Positions 1-5,813 of a stretch of DNA of 15,233 bases are shown here, piece by piece. The stretch covers positions 1-15,233 of the forward strand of contig CAZOZK010000015.1 in NCBI GenBank assembly GCA_964584245.1. Direction: 5' to 3'. The notes under the pieces are model-generated. The model was not told the origin of the DNA. It saw nothing but the letters and a program-made list of their open reading frames with translations, and did no database searches. Numbering within the stretch: position 1 is the first letter of the stretch; every line of letters starts with the position of its first letter. A program made the position numbers and the translations under genes. The stretch is from CAZOZK01 sp964584245. Lineage in GTDB: Bacteria > Patescibacteriota > Microgenomatia > UBA1400 > PJMF01.

Positions 1-293
1 TCTTTAATTTTCCATTTTTTATTGACTTGTTCGACAACTAATTTTGAATCGAGTTGCCAGACAACTTCAACAATTTCCATTTTTTTTAATTTTTCTTGAT
101 TTTCTGGTTGAGAAAGCCAAGCCATTGCATCAAGAACAGCCTGATATTCAGCTTCATTATTGGTGCCAGTTCCGATATATCGACCGGCAGAGTGGAGGAG
201 CGTTCCATTTTCTTCGTAGACTAAAAATCCAGTCGCGGCTGCGCCGGGATTTCCTCGAGAACCACCATCGGTAAAAACTGCAATACTTGGCAT
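1..293 (-). CDS. rnhA: Ribonuclease HI-family protein, partial (C-terminus beyond window)
   Basis: RNase H enzymes cut the RNA strand of RNA:DNA hybrids such as R-loops and Okazaki primers, using carboxylates that bind two metal ions. The visible 97 residues begin MPSIAVFTDGGSRGNPG, the classic first strand with catalytic D9. TNNEAEY follows with catalytic E49, and LDSKLVVEQV supplies D82; the fourth acidic residue lies outside the window. The short loops resemble the compact, bacterial/archaeal 'reverse transcriptase-like' RNase HI proteins of about 130-150 residues. The ATG start at 293 is supported by AAGGA placed about 8 bases upstream on the coding strand. The gene lies 56 bases after jag in the same direction and is probably co-transcribed with it. 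The family is secure; the symbol is by similarity only. Confidence 0.92.
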   Translation of the reverse strand, partial: MPSIAVFTDGGSRGNPGAAATGFLVYEENGTLLHSAGRYIGTGTNNEAEYQAVLDAMAWLSQPENQEKLKKMEIVEVVWQLDSKLVVEQVNKKWKIK

Positions 294-349
294 ATTTTGT
301 TCCTTATTTTTTGTACAAACTGATGAATGCGGCAAGCGCATCAATCAAA

Positions 350-808
350 TTAACTTGCTTTAACTTGAATGATCAAACGTCTGTCTTGGCCTTCACCTTC
401 AGAAACACTTTCTAAACCTTCAAATTCTGGTGAAGAAATCAAACTGTGAACCACAAATCGCTCGTAGGAAGATAAGTAGGGAAGAGCATAGGCTTCGCCT
501 GTTTCCAACACTTGGGTTGCAATTTCCCTGGTTTTTTCTTCAAGTTGACCGACTCGCTCTTGGCGGTAGTCGTTAATGTTCAAGCGAACAACTCGCTCAG
601 CAAATTCTTCACGAAATACGATACGAATCATTCGTTGGAGTGCTGCCAATGTCTCGGCTCTGTGTCCAATAAATAATCCCACGTCTTCTTTTGGTACGTC
701 CAACTGCACCACAATTTTGTCTGGTGCTTCTTCGACTGTAATTGTTACGTCAGATTCGTTTAAACCACAATGTTGGCAAACTTGAGCTAAATATGTTTGG
801 ATTGTCAT
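350..808 (-). CDS. jag: Jag/KhpB-type RNA-binding protein (KH + R3H domains)
   Basis: This is a 152-residue cytoplasmic RNA-binding protein of the Jag (SpoIIIJ-associated, KhpB) family, which in Firmicutes binds many RNAs and affects cell division and envelope functions. A type II KH domain covers about residues 25-80, with the nucleic-acid loop at FIGHRAETLAALQ (47-59). An R3H domain covers about 90-150, with the defining R117-x3-H121 in YERFVVHSLI. The extra N-terminal Jag-N domain of many homologues is absent. The usual GxxG loop reads GHRA, so its second glycine is missing. The ATG start at 808 overlaps the yidC stop (ATGA) and follows a strong AAGGAAGG ribosome-binding site, so yidC and jag are translationally coupled, matching their conserved pairing in bacteria. 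Confidence 0.93.
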   Translation of the reverse strand: MTIQTYLAQVCQHCGLNESDVTITVEEAPDKIVVQLDVPKEDVGLFIGHRAETLAALQRMIRIVFREEFAERVVRLNINDYRQERVGQLEEKTREIATQVLETGEAYALPYLSSYERFVVHSLISSPEFEGLESVSEGEGQDRRLIIQVKAS

Positions 809-1569
809 GACATCCTTCCTTTAATAAATATTTTAATGCGTTGATAATAGATTGAAATACCGCCGAGTCCAGAAATAAAGTACTGTTGTCCAATCGAGAA
901 AACAGTTGTTACCACCCAATACACTGCTAAACCTGCAGGGAATTGGTAGGCAAATACACCAGTCATGAGAGGCATGATAAACAACATTTGTTGCTGCATG
1001 CTTGAAGCCATATCTGCAAAATCCTCTTCTTTTTTGTTGGCTTCTTGGACTTTTTTCTTTTTTGAGTTGTTTGGAACTTCGTCTTTCTTTTCACCACCTG
1101 GCACAATCATGAACGAGAGGATCAATTGAGTTCCTGCAGCTAACACTGGCAAAATGAATGACTTGTCTGGTTTTGCCAAGTCCATCCAAAAGAACAGAGT
1201 GTTGACTGTTTGTCCGTTGAGGGTTGGATCTTTGAAGAAATTAATCAAGACGTGATAAAGTAAAATTAAAATAGCGATCTGAGCTAGTTGAGGTAAACAG
1301 CCAGCCAATGGGTTAACGTTGTATGTTTTGAATAATTCGAGTTGAGCTTTTTGGAGCGCGGCTTTATCTGCACCGTGTTTGGCTTTAAGCTTTTTGATGT
1401 GTGGCTGCATTTCCTTCATTTTGCTTGCTGCCTTGAGGGAAGGAAGGGTGAGGGGAAGTAACAACGCACGAATTAAAATCGTAAATAAGATGAGTGACCA
1501 ACCTAAACTTCCGGTCAAATTATAGAGCTCTGTAATAAATGCCAAGATGATTTGTGTAAAAATTGCCAT
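805..1569 (-). CDS. yidC: YidC/Oxa1-family membrane protein insertase
   Basis: YidC inserts and folds membrane proteins, alone or with SecYEG. This 254-residue form lacks the large periplasmic domain of Gram-negative YidC and resembles Gram-positive SpoIIIJ. The conserved groove arginine is R34 in LIRALLLPLTLP. A charged amphipathic hairpin (about 45-82) is followed by the conserved NPLAGCLPQL (86-95), a helix at about 97-113, another at about 137-157, and the conserved end MPLMTGVFAYQFPAGLAVYW (199-218) leading into the last helix. A Lys/Glu-rich cytoplasmic loop (about 160-185) is longer than usual. There is no signal peptide or lipobox, unlike SpoIIIJ. No Shine-Dalgarno sequence is seen before the ATG at 1569; the 5' region is very A/T-rich, and TATAAT-like sequence near 1600 could be a local promoter. 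Confidence 0.95.
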   Translation of the reverse strand: MAIFTQIILAFITELYNLTGSLGWSLILFTILIRALLLPLTLPSLKAASKMKEMQPHIKKLKAKHGADKAALQKAQLELFKTYNVNPLAGCLPQLAQIAILILLYHVLINFFKDPTLNGQTVNTLFFWMDLAKPDKSFILPVLAAGTQLILSFMIVPGGEKKDEVPNNSKKKKVQEANKKEEDFADMASSMQQQMLFIMPLMTGVFAYQFPAGLAVYWVVTTVFSIGQQYFISGLGGISIYYQRIKIFIKGRMS

Positions 1570-1623
1570 ATTTGTTTTTAATTAATTTTTTATTCGTCAC
1601 TTATTATTATAATATCGATTAAT

Positions 1624-1860
1624 TTACCAACACGAAAGAATTCGTAGAATCCCTTTATATAGTCCGATGATTGTACCATCTTGTTGCATTGCGTTGAGAG
1701 TGAATTGGCTACAGGTTGGTCGATGCTTGCACACGCTGTGATATCCAAACACCGTTATGAGCACCTGATGCTTGATTTGCTCTAGAGTTTGATAAAGGTA
1801 AAAGAAGATTTTTGCAGATTTTTTTTGTTTTTGAGGATTTAATTCTTGTTTTGATGGCAT
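1624..1860 (-). CDS. yidD: YidD-family membrane protein insertion efficiency factor, short C-terminus
   Basis: YidD is a small membrane-associated protein that helps YidC-dependent insertion. The 78-residue product has a Lys-rich start, then an amphipathic segment and the family signature at about residues 42-52 (SVCKHRPTCSQ, equivalent to CRFxPTCSxYA). This is followed by NAMQQDG and GLYKGILRILSCW, matching the G...RLLRC part of the family. Most YidD proteins continue after this last cysteine with a PxxxGGxDPVP motif. Here the stop codon comes one residue after it (CW-stop), so the C-terminus is truncated relative to the family. The gene sits 10 bases after rnpA and 54 bases before yidC, its usual place, with no Shine-Dalgarno sequence, so it is probably translated by coupling from rnpA. 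Confidence 0.88.
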   Translation of the reverse strand: MPSKQELNPQKQKKSAKIFFYLYQTLEQIKHQVLITVFGYHSVCKHRPTCSQFTLNAMQQDGTIIGLYKGILRILSCW

Positions 1861-1870
1861 GTTTAGAGTT

Positions 1871-2272
1871 TTAGATCGATTTTAGGATTTTTTGCAATTC
1901 TTTGACGGTAAACTCATGGTTTGGTTTATTTTTTAGCAGCAATACCAATTGAATAGTGGTTTGTTGATTAGTTGAGTTCTTTTCTCGATTTTCTTGGATT
2001 GATTGAATTGCCTCTCGGATAGCTTCTTTGCCAATCCTCTTAAAAAGATTTCGTTGAGTGGCTTTTGGCGCAGTTTTTTTGGAAACTAGAACTGTAAAAT
2101 ACCAGATTAGAAAGGTTTTAGTCGATTTTTGAGGAGTTGAATCACTAGACGCATCACCAAAATCATCTTTTTTCATCACATATACAACACCGCCGGGAAA
2201 AAAATATCTTCTCGCTGTTTTAAAAAAAGTGTTTTCTTGACGAAGAATAAATCGCTTCAAAAATGAGTTCAT
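1871..2272 (-). CDS. rnpA: Ribonuclease P protein component
   Basis: RnpA is the small basic protein that binds the catalytic RNase P RNA and helps process the 5' ends of tRNA precursors. The 133-residue product has the family signature ATQRNLFKRIGKEAIREAI at about 71-89, matching the RNxxKRxxRE arginine/lysine helix, preceded by the strand with SKK. The N-terminal part (LKRFILRQENTFFKTARRY) matches the aromatic/basic start of the family. An acidic, Ser/Thr-rich stretch at about 36-52 looks like an insertion compared with typical RnpA, and the C-terminus is long. I prefer the ATG at 2272, 11 bases after the rpmH stop; an in-frame TTG at 2278 is the alternative. It is co-transcribed with rpmH as in most bacteria. 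Confidence 0.9.
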   Translation of the reverse strand: MNSFLKRFILRQENTFFKTARRYFFPGGVVYVMKKDDFGDASSDSTPQKSTKTFLIWYFTVLVSKKTAPKATQRNLFKRIGKEAIREAIQSIQENREKNSTNQQTTIQLVLLLKNKPNHEFTVKELQKILKSI

Positions 2273-2283
2273 GTACAACTAGC

Positions 2284-2436
2284 TTACTTGTCTTTTCGAA
2301 TTACAACAAGTTTTTTTCGACCTTTAGCTCGTCTTCTCTTGAGGACTGCTCGACCTACTGCACTAGCCATTCGTTTTAAGAAACCGTGTTTTCGTTGACG
2401 TTTTTTCTTTTTTGGTTGCCAGGATCTTTTCGACAT
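2284..2436 (-). CDS. rpmH: Large-subunit ribosomal protein bL34
   Basis: Ribosomal protein bL34 is a small, very basic protein of the 50S subunit. The 50-residue product starts MSKRSWQPKKKKRQRKHGF and contains the family core HGFLKRMASAVGRAVLKRRR (17-36), followed by AKGRKKLVVIRKDK. It is slightly longer than the common 44-47 residues because of extra lysines before HGF and a longer tail. It is first in the rpmH-rnpA-yidD-yidC-jag series and lies directly downstream of dnaN in the same orientation, instead of diverging from dnaA. The ATG at 2436 is only 8 bases after a consensus -10 hexamer and has no Shine-Dalgarno sequence, so its mRNA may be leaderless. Confidence 0.96.
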   Translation of the reverse strand: MSKRSWQPKKKKRQRKHGFLKRMASAVGRAVLKRRRAKGRKKLVVIRKDK

Positions 2437-2444
2437 AGAGCGAG

Positions 2445-2473
2445 ATTATACCACGACTTTATTGAGACTAAAA
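2445..2473 (-). promoter_or_regulatory. Promoter for the rpmH operon (extended -10)
   Basis: On the minus strand TGGTATAAT is a perfect extended -10 element, with the hexamer TATAAT at 2445-2450. A poor -35 candidate, TTTTAG, lies 17 bases upstream (2468-2473), as expected when an extended -10 is present. The usual 6-8 base distance to the start site puts transcription initiation at or just before the A of the rpmH ATG at 2436. The site lies immediately after the dnaN terminator. Confidence 0.65.
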
Positions 2474-2476
2474 GCG

Positions 2477-2508
2477 AAAAATCATGCGTGAATTTTATGA
2501 ATTCACGC
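2477..2508 (-). terminator. Rho-independent terminator-like hairpin at the end of dnaN
   Basis: A perfect 9-bp inverted repeat, GCGTGAATT (2486-2494) and AATTCACGC (2500-2508) with a 5-base loop, is followed on the minus strand by ATGA and a run of five T (2477-2481). The stem includes the last dnaN codons, and the loop holds its TAA stop. The stem is only moderately GC-rich and the T run starts 4 bases from it, so termination may be partial. It separates dnaN from the rpmH promoter. Confidence 0.6.
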
Positions 2509-3667
2509 GAAATGGCATAACAACGTATTTGTATGCTTCATTTCCCACTATTTTAAACAACGCTGGCTTGAGGGATTCAGACATGCCAAACCAGACTTGC
2601 TCTGGTTTTTGAGCGGTCAGAAAATCAAGAACATATTTAATATTGAAGGCGATAGTTACCGTCGGTTCAGCTAATTCTTGTTTAGCAAACGTCATTGGCA
2701 GTTTTGATGAGAAGGATCCCATAGCGCCTTTTGCCTCTAAAAGCATTTCTCCGTCGAGTGGATTGAGTGTTACTTGAACTATATTTGAGATATCTCGAGC
2801 AAAAATCGAGGCTTGCTTGAGTTGCTGGAGTAGCTGGACACCATCCACAGTACCTTCTGCCAAAAACAGCGATGGCATAATTCTCTCGTATGGGGGGAAA
2901 TCGCCTTCGACCAACCGAGCATACATGTTGATGTTCCCTATGCTAAAGAAAACTTGTTTTAAGGTATCTGAGATACTTAGAGCCACGGTGTTTTCATTGA
3001 GCTGTTCTGCCAATCGGGCAACTTCTTGAATTGCTTTGGCAGGAAATAAAATTGGTTTCTCTAGATCTTGCAGCTCTGGGACTTTAAGAACTGCTAATCT
3101 AAATCCATCAGTGGCGACTGCCTCGGTTGCTTTGGATAAATCAATTTGTTCTTGCATATCGGCATCATCACTAGCCGTTTTGTCACTTGGTTGTAACAAA
3201 ATTGTGGTAAGGATCAGTCGAGCTTGATCGGTTGCAGCAGAAAATCCCACAAATGAATCGATTTTTTTGAGCGTAGCACTATCTAGCTGATGTGTTTTGC
3301 CGGTAACCTCTGGAAATTCAGGATATTCTTCGCCTGATTGAACTGGAACTGTAAACTTCGTGCCAGAATCAGAAGAAATATACATGGTCGATTCTTTGAC
3401 TTCAATCGTGATTGATCCAGAATTCATGGTGGCAATCGCCTCTGCAAAAATTTTACCGGGAACTGCGATGCTGCCTTCTTCTTGAATTGTTGCTGCAAGC
3501 TGAGCTTGCAATCCCATGTAGAGATCAGTTGCTGAAAGGGTAATTGTGGAGTCTTTGGCTGTAATGAGGATTGAACTCAAAATAGGAAGTTGCGCTTTTA
3601 TAGGAACTGCCTTTTGAACTGTTTTTAGTGATTGTTGTAAATTTTGTTGTAGTACTGAAAATTGCAT
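2495..3667 (-). CDS. dnaN: DNA polymerase III beta subunit (sliding clamp)
   Basis: DnaN forms the ring-shaped dimer that holds DNA polymerase III on the template. The 390-residue product begins MQFSVLQQNLQQSLKTVQKAV, typical for the family, and shows LPILSSILI (28-36), the central ATDGFRLAV motif and the C-terminal YVVMPFRVNS, equivalent to the conserved YVVMPMRL. Three clamp domains of about 120 residues each are expected. A polar, acidic insert (SDKTASDDADMQEQIDL) before the ATDGFRLA strand makes the protein slightly longer than the usual 365-380. I place the start at the ATG at 3667. The frame is open further upstream to 3853, but that part translates oriC DNA and does not resemble DnaN. 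dnaA lies upstream, separated by the origin. Confidence 0.96.
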   Translation of the reverse strand: MQFSVLQQNLQQSLKTVQKAVPIKAQLPILSSILITAKDSTITLSATDLYMGLQAQLAATIQEEGSIAVPGKIFAEAIATMNSGSITIEVKESTMYISSDSGTKFTVPVQSGEEYPEFPEVTGKTHQLDSATLKKIDSFVGFSAATDQARLILTTILLQPSDKTASDDADMQEQIDLSKATEAVATDGFRLAVLKVPELQDLEKPILFPAKAIQEVARLAEQLNENTVALSISDTLKQVFFSIGNINMYARLVEGDFPPYERIMPSLFLAEGTVDGVQLLQQLKQASIFARDISNIVQVTLNPLDGEMLLEAKGAMGSFSSKLPMTFAKQELAEPTVTIAFNIKYVLDFLTAQKPEQVWFGMSESLKPALFKIVGNEAYKYVVMPFRVNS

Positions 3668-3691
3668 ACGGTTTATTCGTTTTCGTGGTGT

Positions 3692-3704
3692 GCCCTGTAT
3701 TATA
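3692..3704 (-). promoter_or_regulatory. dnaN: Putative dnaN promoter -10
   Basis: TATAAT lies on the minus strand at 3699-3704, with an expected start site near 3692 and a leader of about 25 bases before the dnaN ATG. No good -35 is seen (CTATTT at 17-base spacing). The element falls inside the AT-rich part of the origin, so it may simply be part of the unwinding region. Confidence 0.35.
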
Positions 3705-3724
3705 AATAGTTTACTTAAATTAAA

Positions 3725-3742
3725 TAGCAGTAGTAATAGTAG
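3725..3742 (-). other. DnaA-trio-like element
   Basis: Read on the plus strand the triplets are TAG CAG TAG TAA TAG TAG; on the minus strand CTA CTA TTA CTA CTG CTA. DnaA-trios (3'-G/A-A-T-5' repeats) guide DnaA filament growth on single-stranded DNA. Here they sit between a short GC-rich step next to degenerate DnaA boxes and an AT-rich region, the same order and polarity as in B. subtilis. Five of the six triplets fit the consensus; the second is CAG. Confidence 0.6.
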
Positions 3743-3843
3743 GCAGTGTATACGTGTGTGTACACGGCTATTTTGTCTCAATAAATTAGTTTTCAGCGCC
3801 TGTGGATTCAAACCTGAGAGTAGAGTGGAGAACTTTGCTGTTT

Positions 3844-3852
3844 TTATGCACA
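3844..3852 (+). promoter_or_regulatory. DnaA box (perfect)
   Basis: TTATGCACA matches the consensus TTATNCACA exactly, in the middle of the dnaA-dnaN gap. Confidence 0.65.
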
Positions 3853-3905
3853 ATGGTCACACACTGGCTGTTTGCTGCATGCACTTTCTGTTTAGTTGTT
3901 AACAT

Positions 3906-3914
3906 TTCTTCACA
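3906..3914 (+). promoter_or_regulatory. DnaA box (one mismatch)
   Basis: TTCTTCACA differs from TTATNCACA only at position 3. It lies between the perfect boxes of the origin. A weaker site, TTACCCACG with two mismatches, follows at 3917-3925. Confidence 0.4.
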
Positions 3915-3950
3915 GCTTACCCACGTGGTTTTACCTGAGTTTTACACGAG

Positions 3951-3971
3951 TTATTCACAGTGTGTGAATAA
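3951..3971. promoter_or_regulatory. Inverted pair of perfect DnaA boxes
   Basis: TTATTCACA on the plus strand (3951-3959) and the identical 9-mer on the minus strand (3963-3971) face each other across three bases (GTG). Both match the consensus exactly. The pair lies about 40 bases after the dnaA stop codon, at the dnaA-proximal end of the origin, and could bind two DnaA molecules head to head. Confidence 0.75.
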
Positions 3972-4011
3972 CATGGTACCAGGCTGGATCGGCTGAGTAT
4001 CGAAAAACGAA

Positions 4012-5685
4012 TCATTTTGAAATCGCACTCAATGACATTCTCAAAGCCGAAATATCTCGCTGCAAAAGTGAGTCAATTCGCATCTCTTTTTCGATTTTTC
4101 TGGTCGCGTGGAGGGCAGACGTATGATCTCTGTTTGAAAACCAACGGCCAATTTCAGTGAGCGGCATGTGCAGTTCCGCCTTGAGTAAATACATTGCTAC
4201 GTGGCGAGCGTGTACCAGAGTAGCAACACGATTTTTCCCTCGAACTGCAGTCTGTTTAACATGAAAATGATTTGCAACTGCTCGAATAACATCGTTTGGC
4301 GTGACTTTTAGTCTATATTTCGGTGCATCACCTTCAGTTCCTAGAATTTCCTCGACTAGTTCCATGGTTATTTCCTTGTGATTGAGCTCAACTTCAGATT
4401 TAATTCGTTTGATAAAGCCTTCGATTTTTCGCGGGCTATCCACTTTTGACGCAATAAGCTGGGCAATTTCCATCGTAAAATTGACTTGAGAAGCCTTTGA
4501 TTTGATTAACAGGATTGCGGTTCTTAGTTCAAAAGAAGGCTGTTGAATGTCGACCATAAGGCCTGCTTCGAAGCGAGATTTTAATCTATCCTCGAGTAAA
4601 TTAATTTCGTGTGGTGGGCGGTCTGAGGTTAAAACAATTTGCCTGGCTTGTTGAGTAAGTGCATTAAACGTATGGAAAAATTCTTCCTGCACAGTGTTTT
4701 TCCCTGCAATAAACTGAATGTCATCAATAAGTAAGACTTGTGCGGTACGATATTTATCCTTAAAGCGGAGTGCTTTCTTGTTTTGGATGGCGCTCACGAT
4801 CTCGTTTGTGAACTCTTCACCGCTACAATAAATGACTTTTACGGTGGGATCTTGTTGCAAAATGTTGTGGGCTAGTGCGTGCATTAAATGGGTTTTGCCA
4901 ACACCTACACCGCCATACAAAAAGAGAGGGTTATAGGCAGTTCCAGGGCGTTGTGAGACGGCTGTGGCAGCGGCGTGGGCCATTTCGTTGGTGCTAGAAA
5001 CCGCAAATGTCTCAAAAATGTAATCAGGACGAAGTCCAGCGTTTGCTGCGGCGACTTTTGCTCTATCTACTGTGGCATTTTGCAGAGAAGTTTGCGAAAA
5101 AAGATCCTCAACTCGAGGAGAGCCAAATGATTGTGGTCGACTAGGTTGTATGATCTGGTGGTTCTGCTGCAGCTGTTGTGGCTGATTTGTCTGGTTACTT
5201 TGATCAATTTCAGTAGACGCGGTAAATGTTTTGGTAAATTCTGGAGAAAATTGATGTGAAGATTGTGATTGTTGCTGATTTTGCTGAACCGTCGGCTGAT
5301 TTTCTGGCGCTTTCTGTTGATTCCCTTGATTCCCCAATATTCCACCAATTGGGCTAACGGTGTTTACTTTATGATTTAAAATTTCCTCATTTGAGGCAAT
5401 TGGTGTGCCAATTTTGAACGCAAGTGTGACACTTCTGCCCAGTAATTTGGTCAAAACGGCAATTAATTTGTCGCCTAAGTTTTTTTTGAGATTTGTGGAA
5501 TGAAACGCAGTTGGACTGGTTATGGTACAAATAGCCGCATCATCACCAGAAAGTTCAATTTGTGTGACAGGATTATTGACCACCCAAGTGTTAAAAACCG
5601 CCGGCGAAAGTTCTTGCTGCAGCTCAACACAAGTTTGTTTCCAAATTTCTGAGGTTTCTGGGGCTGATAACGAATACTCTGACAT
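4012..5685 (-). CDS. dnaA: Chromosomal replication initiator protein DnaA
   Basis: DnaA is the AAA+ ATPase that binds DnaA boxes and opens the origin. The 557-residue product has all four domains: I (about 10-93, with IWKQTCVELQQELSPAVFNTWV), II (about 95-215), III (about 220-435) and IV (about 455-557). Walker A is GGVGVGKTH (258-266), Walker B is LLIDDIQFI (318-326), the arginine-finger region is DRLKSRFEAGL (366-376) and sensor II is DSPRKIEG (416-423). The DNA-binding signature NRDHTSALHA is at 518-527. It is about 100 residues longer than typical DnaA because domain II is a long Gln/Asn-rich linker (about 118-182). The ATG at 5685 has no Shine-Dalgarno sequence and lies 8 bases after a -10-like TATAAC. 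The TGA stop at 4012-4014 shows that UGA is a stop here. The origin lies directly downstream. Confidence 0.98.
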   Translation of the reverse strand: MSEYSLSAPETSEIWKQTCVELQQELSPAVFNTWVVNNPVTQIELSGDDAAICTITSPTAFHSTNLKKNLGDKLIAVLTKLLGRSVTLAFKIGTPIASNEEILNHKVNTVSPIGGILGNQGNQQKAPENQPTVQQNQQQSQSSHQFSPEFTKTFTASTEIDQSNQTNQPQQLQQNHQIIQPSRPQSFGSPRVEDLFSQTSLQNATVDRAKVAAANAGLRPDYIFETFAVSSTNEMAHAAATAVSQRPGTAYNPLFLYGGVGVGKTHLMHALAHNILQQDPTVKVIYCSGEEFTNEIVSAIQNKKALRFKDKYRTAQVLLIDDIQFIAGKNTVQEEFFHTFNALTQQARQIVLTSDRPPHEINLLEDRLKSRFEAGLMVDIQQPSFELRTAILLIKSKASQVNFTMEIAQLIASKVDSPRKIEGFIKRIKSEVELNHKEITMELVEEILGTEGDAPKYRLKVTPNDVIRAVANHFHVKQTAVRGKNRVATLVHARHVAMYLLKAELHMPLTEIGRWFSNRDHTSALHATRKIEKEMRIDSLLQRDISALRMSLSAISK

Positions 5686-5693
5686 ACATCGTC

Positions 5694-5723
5694 GTTATAC
5701 ACAGAGTTTTCCACAGTGCGCAA
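5694..5723 (-). promoter_or_regulatory. dnaA: dnaA promoter overlapped by DnaA boxes
   Basis: On the minus strand TTGCGC (5718-5723) and TATAAC (5694-5699), spaced by 18 bases, form a plausible promoter whose start site would fall within about 5 bases of the dnaA ATG. A perfect DnaA box, TTATACACA (plus strand, 5695-5703), covers the -10. A one-mismatch box, TTTTCCACA (5707-5715), lies in the spacer, 12 bases away start to start. DnaA binding here would block RNA polymerase, the usual autoregulation of dnaA. The DnaA boxes are firm; the promoter hexamers are weak matches. Confidence 0.55.
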
Positions 5724-5813
5724 GGGGGTAATTGGCGAAAACAGCGAATTTGGCTGAGCAGTTTTTGAATTTGCTCATTTTGCTACAAGTTTTGCCAAGA
5801 GCTAAAAAACGAG

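Larger units (their letters stand above)
3698..3971. other. oriC: Probable chromosomal replication origin (oriC) in the dnaA-dnaN gap
   Basis: The 344-base gap between dnaA and dnaN holds no gene but has the parts of a bacterial origin. Perfect DnaA boxes (TTATNCACA) lie at 3844-3852 (+), 3951-3959 (+) and 3963-3971 (-), and a one-mismatch box TTCTTCACA lies at 3906-3914 (+). Two degenerate tandem boxes on the minus strand occur at 3757-3765 (GTGTACACA) and 3745-3753 (GTATACACT). These are followed towards dnaN by GCC, a DnaA-trio-like array (3725-3742) and an AT-rich stretch (about 3697-3724) suited for unwinding. The position between dnaA and dnaN matches the incC/oriC of Bacillus. Function is inferred from motifs and context. 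Confidence 0.8.

Noticed and set aside
44..274. Plus-strand 76-codon frame at the left edge
   Set aside because: It is antisense to a clear RNase HI sequence with catalytic residues in the right places.
323..345. Hairpin (TGATG...CATCA) between jag and the RNase H gene as a terminator
   Set aside because: The stem is short and bulged and no T run follows on the minus strand; the downstream gene has its own ribosome-binding site and is more likely co-transcribed.
3668..3853. N-terminal extension of dnaN by about 62 residues
   Set aside because: The extension translates oriC DNA (AT-rich stretch, trios, degenerate boxes), does not look like DnaN, and the family's normal start MQFSVLQQNL begins at 3667.
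4012..4014. UGA recoded as glycine (code 25 of Gracilibacteria/SR1)
   Set aside because: TGA ends dnaA and yidC at the expected C-termini, and none of the minus-strand proteins needs an internal TGA.
5755..5777. Inverted repeat TGAGCA...TGCTCA between virB4 and dnaA as a terminator
   Set aside because: The stem is only 6 bp with an 11-base loop, and on the transcribed (minus) strand it is followed by GCC rather than a T run.
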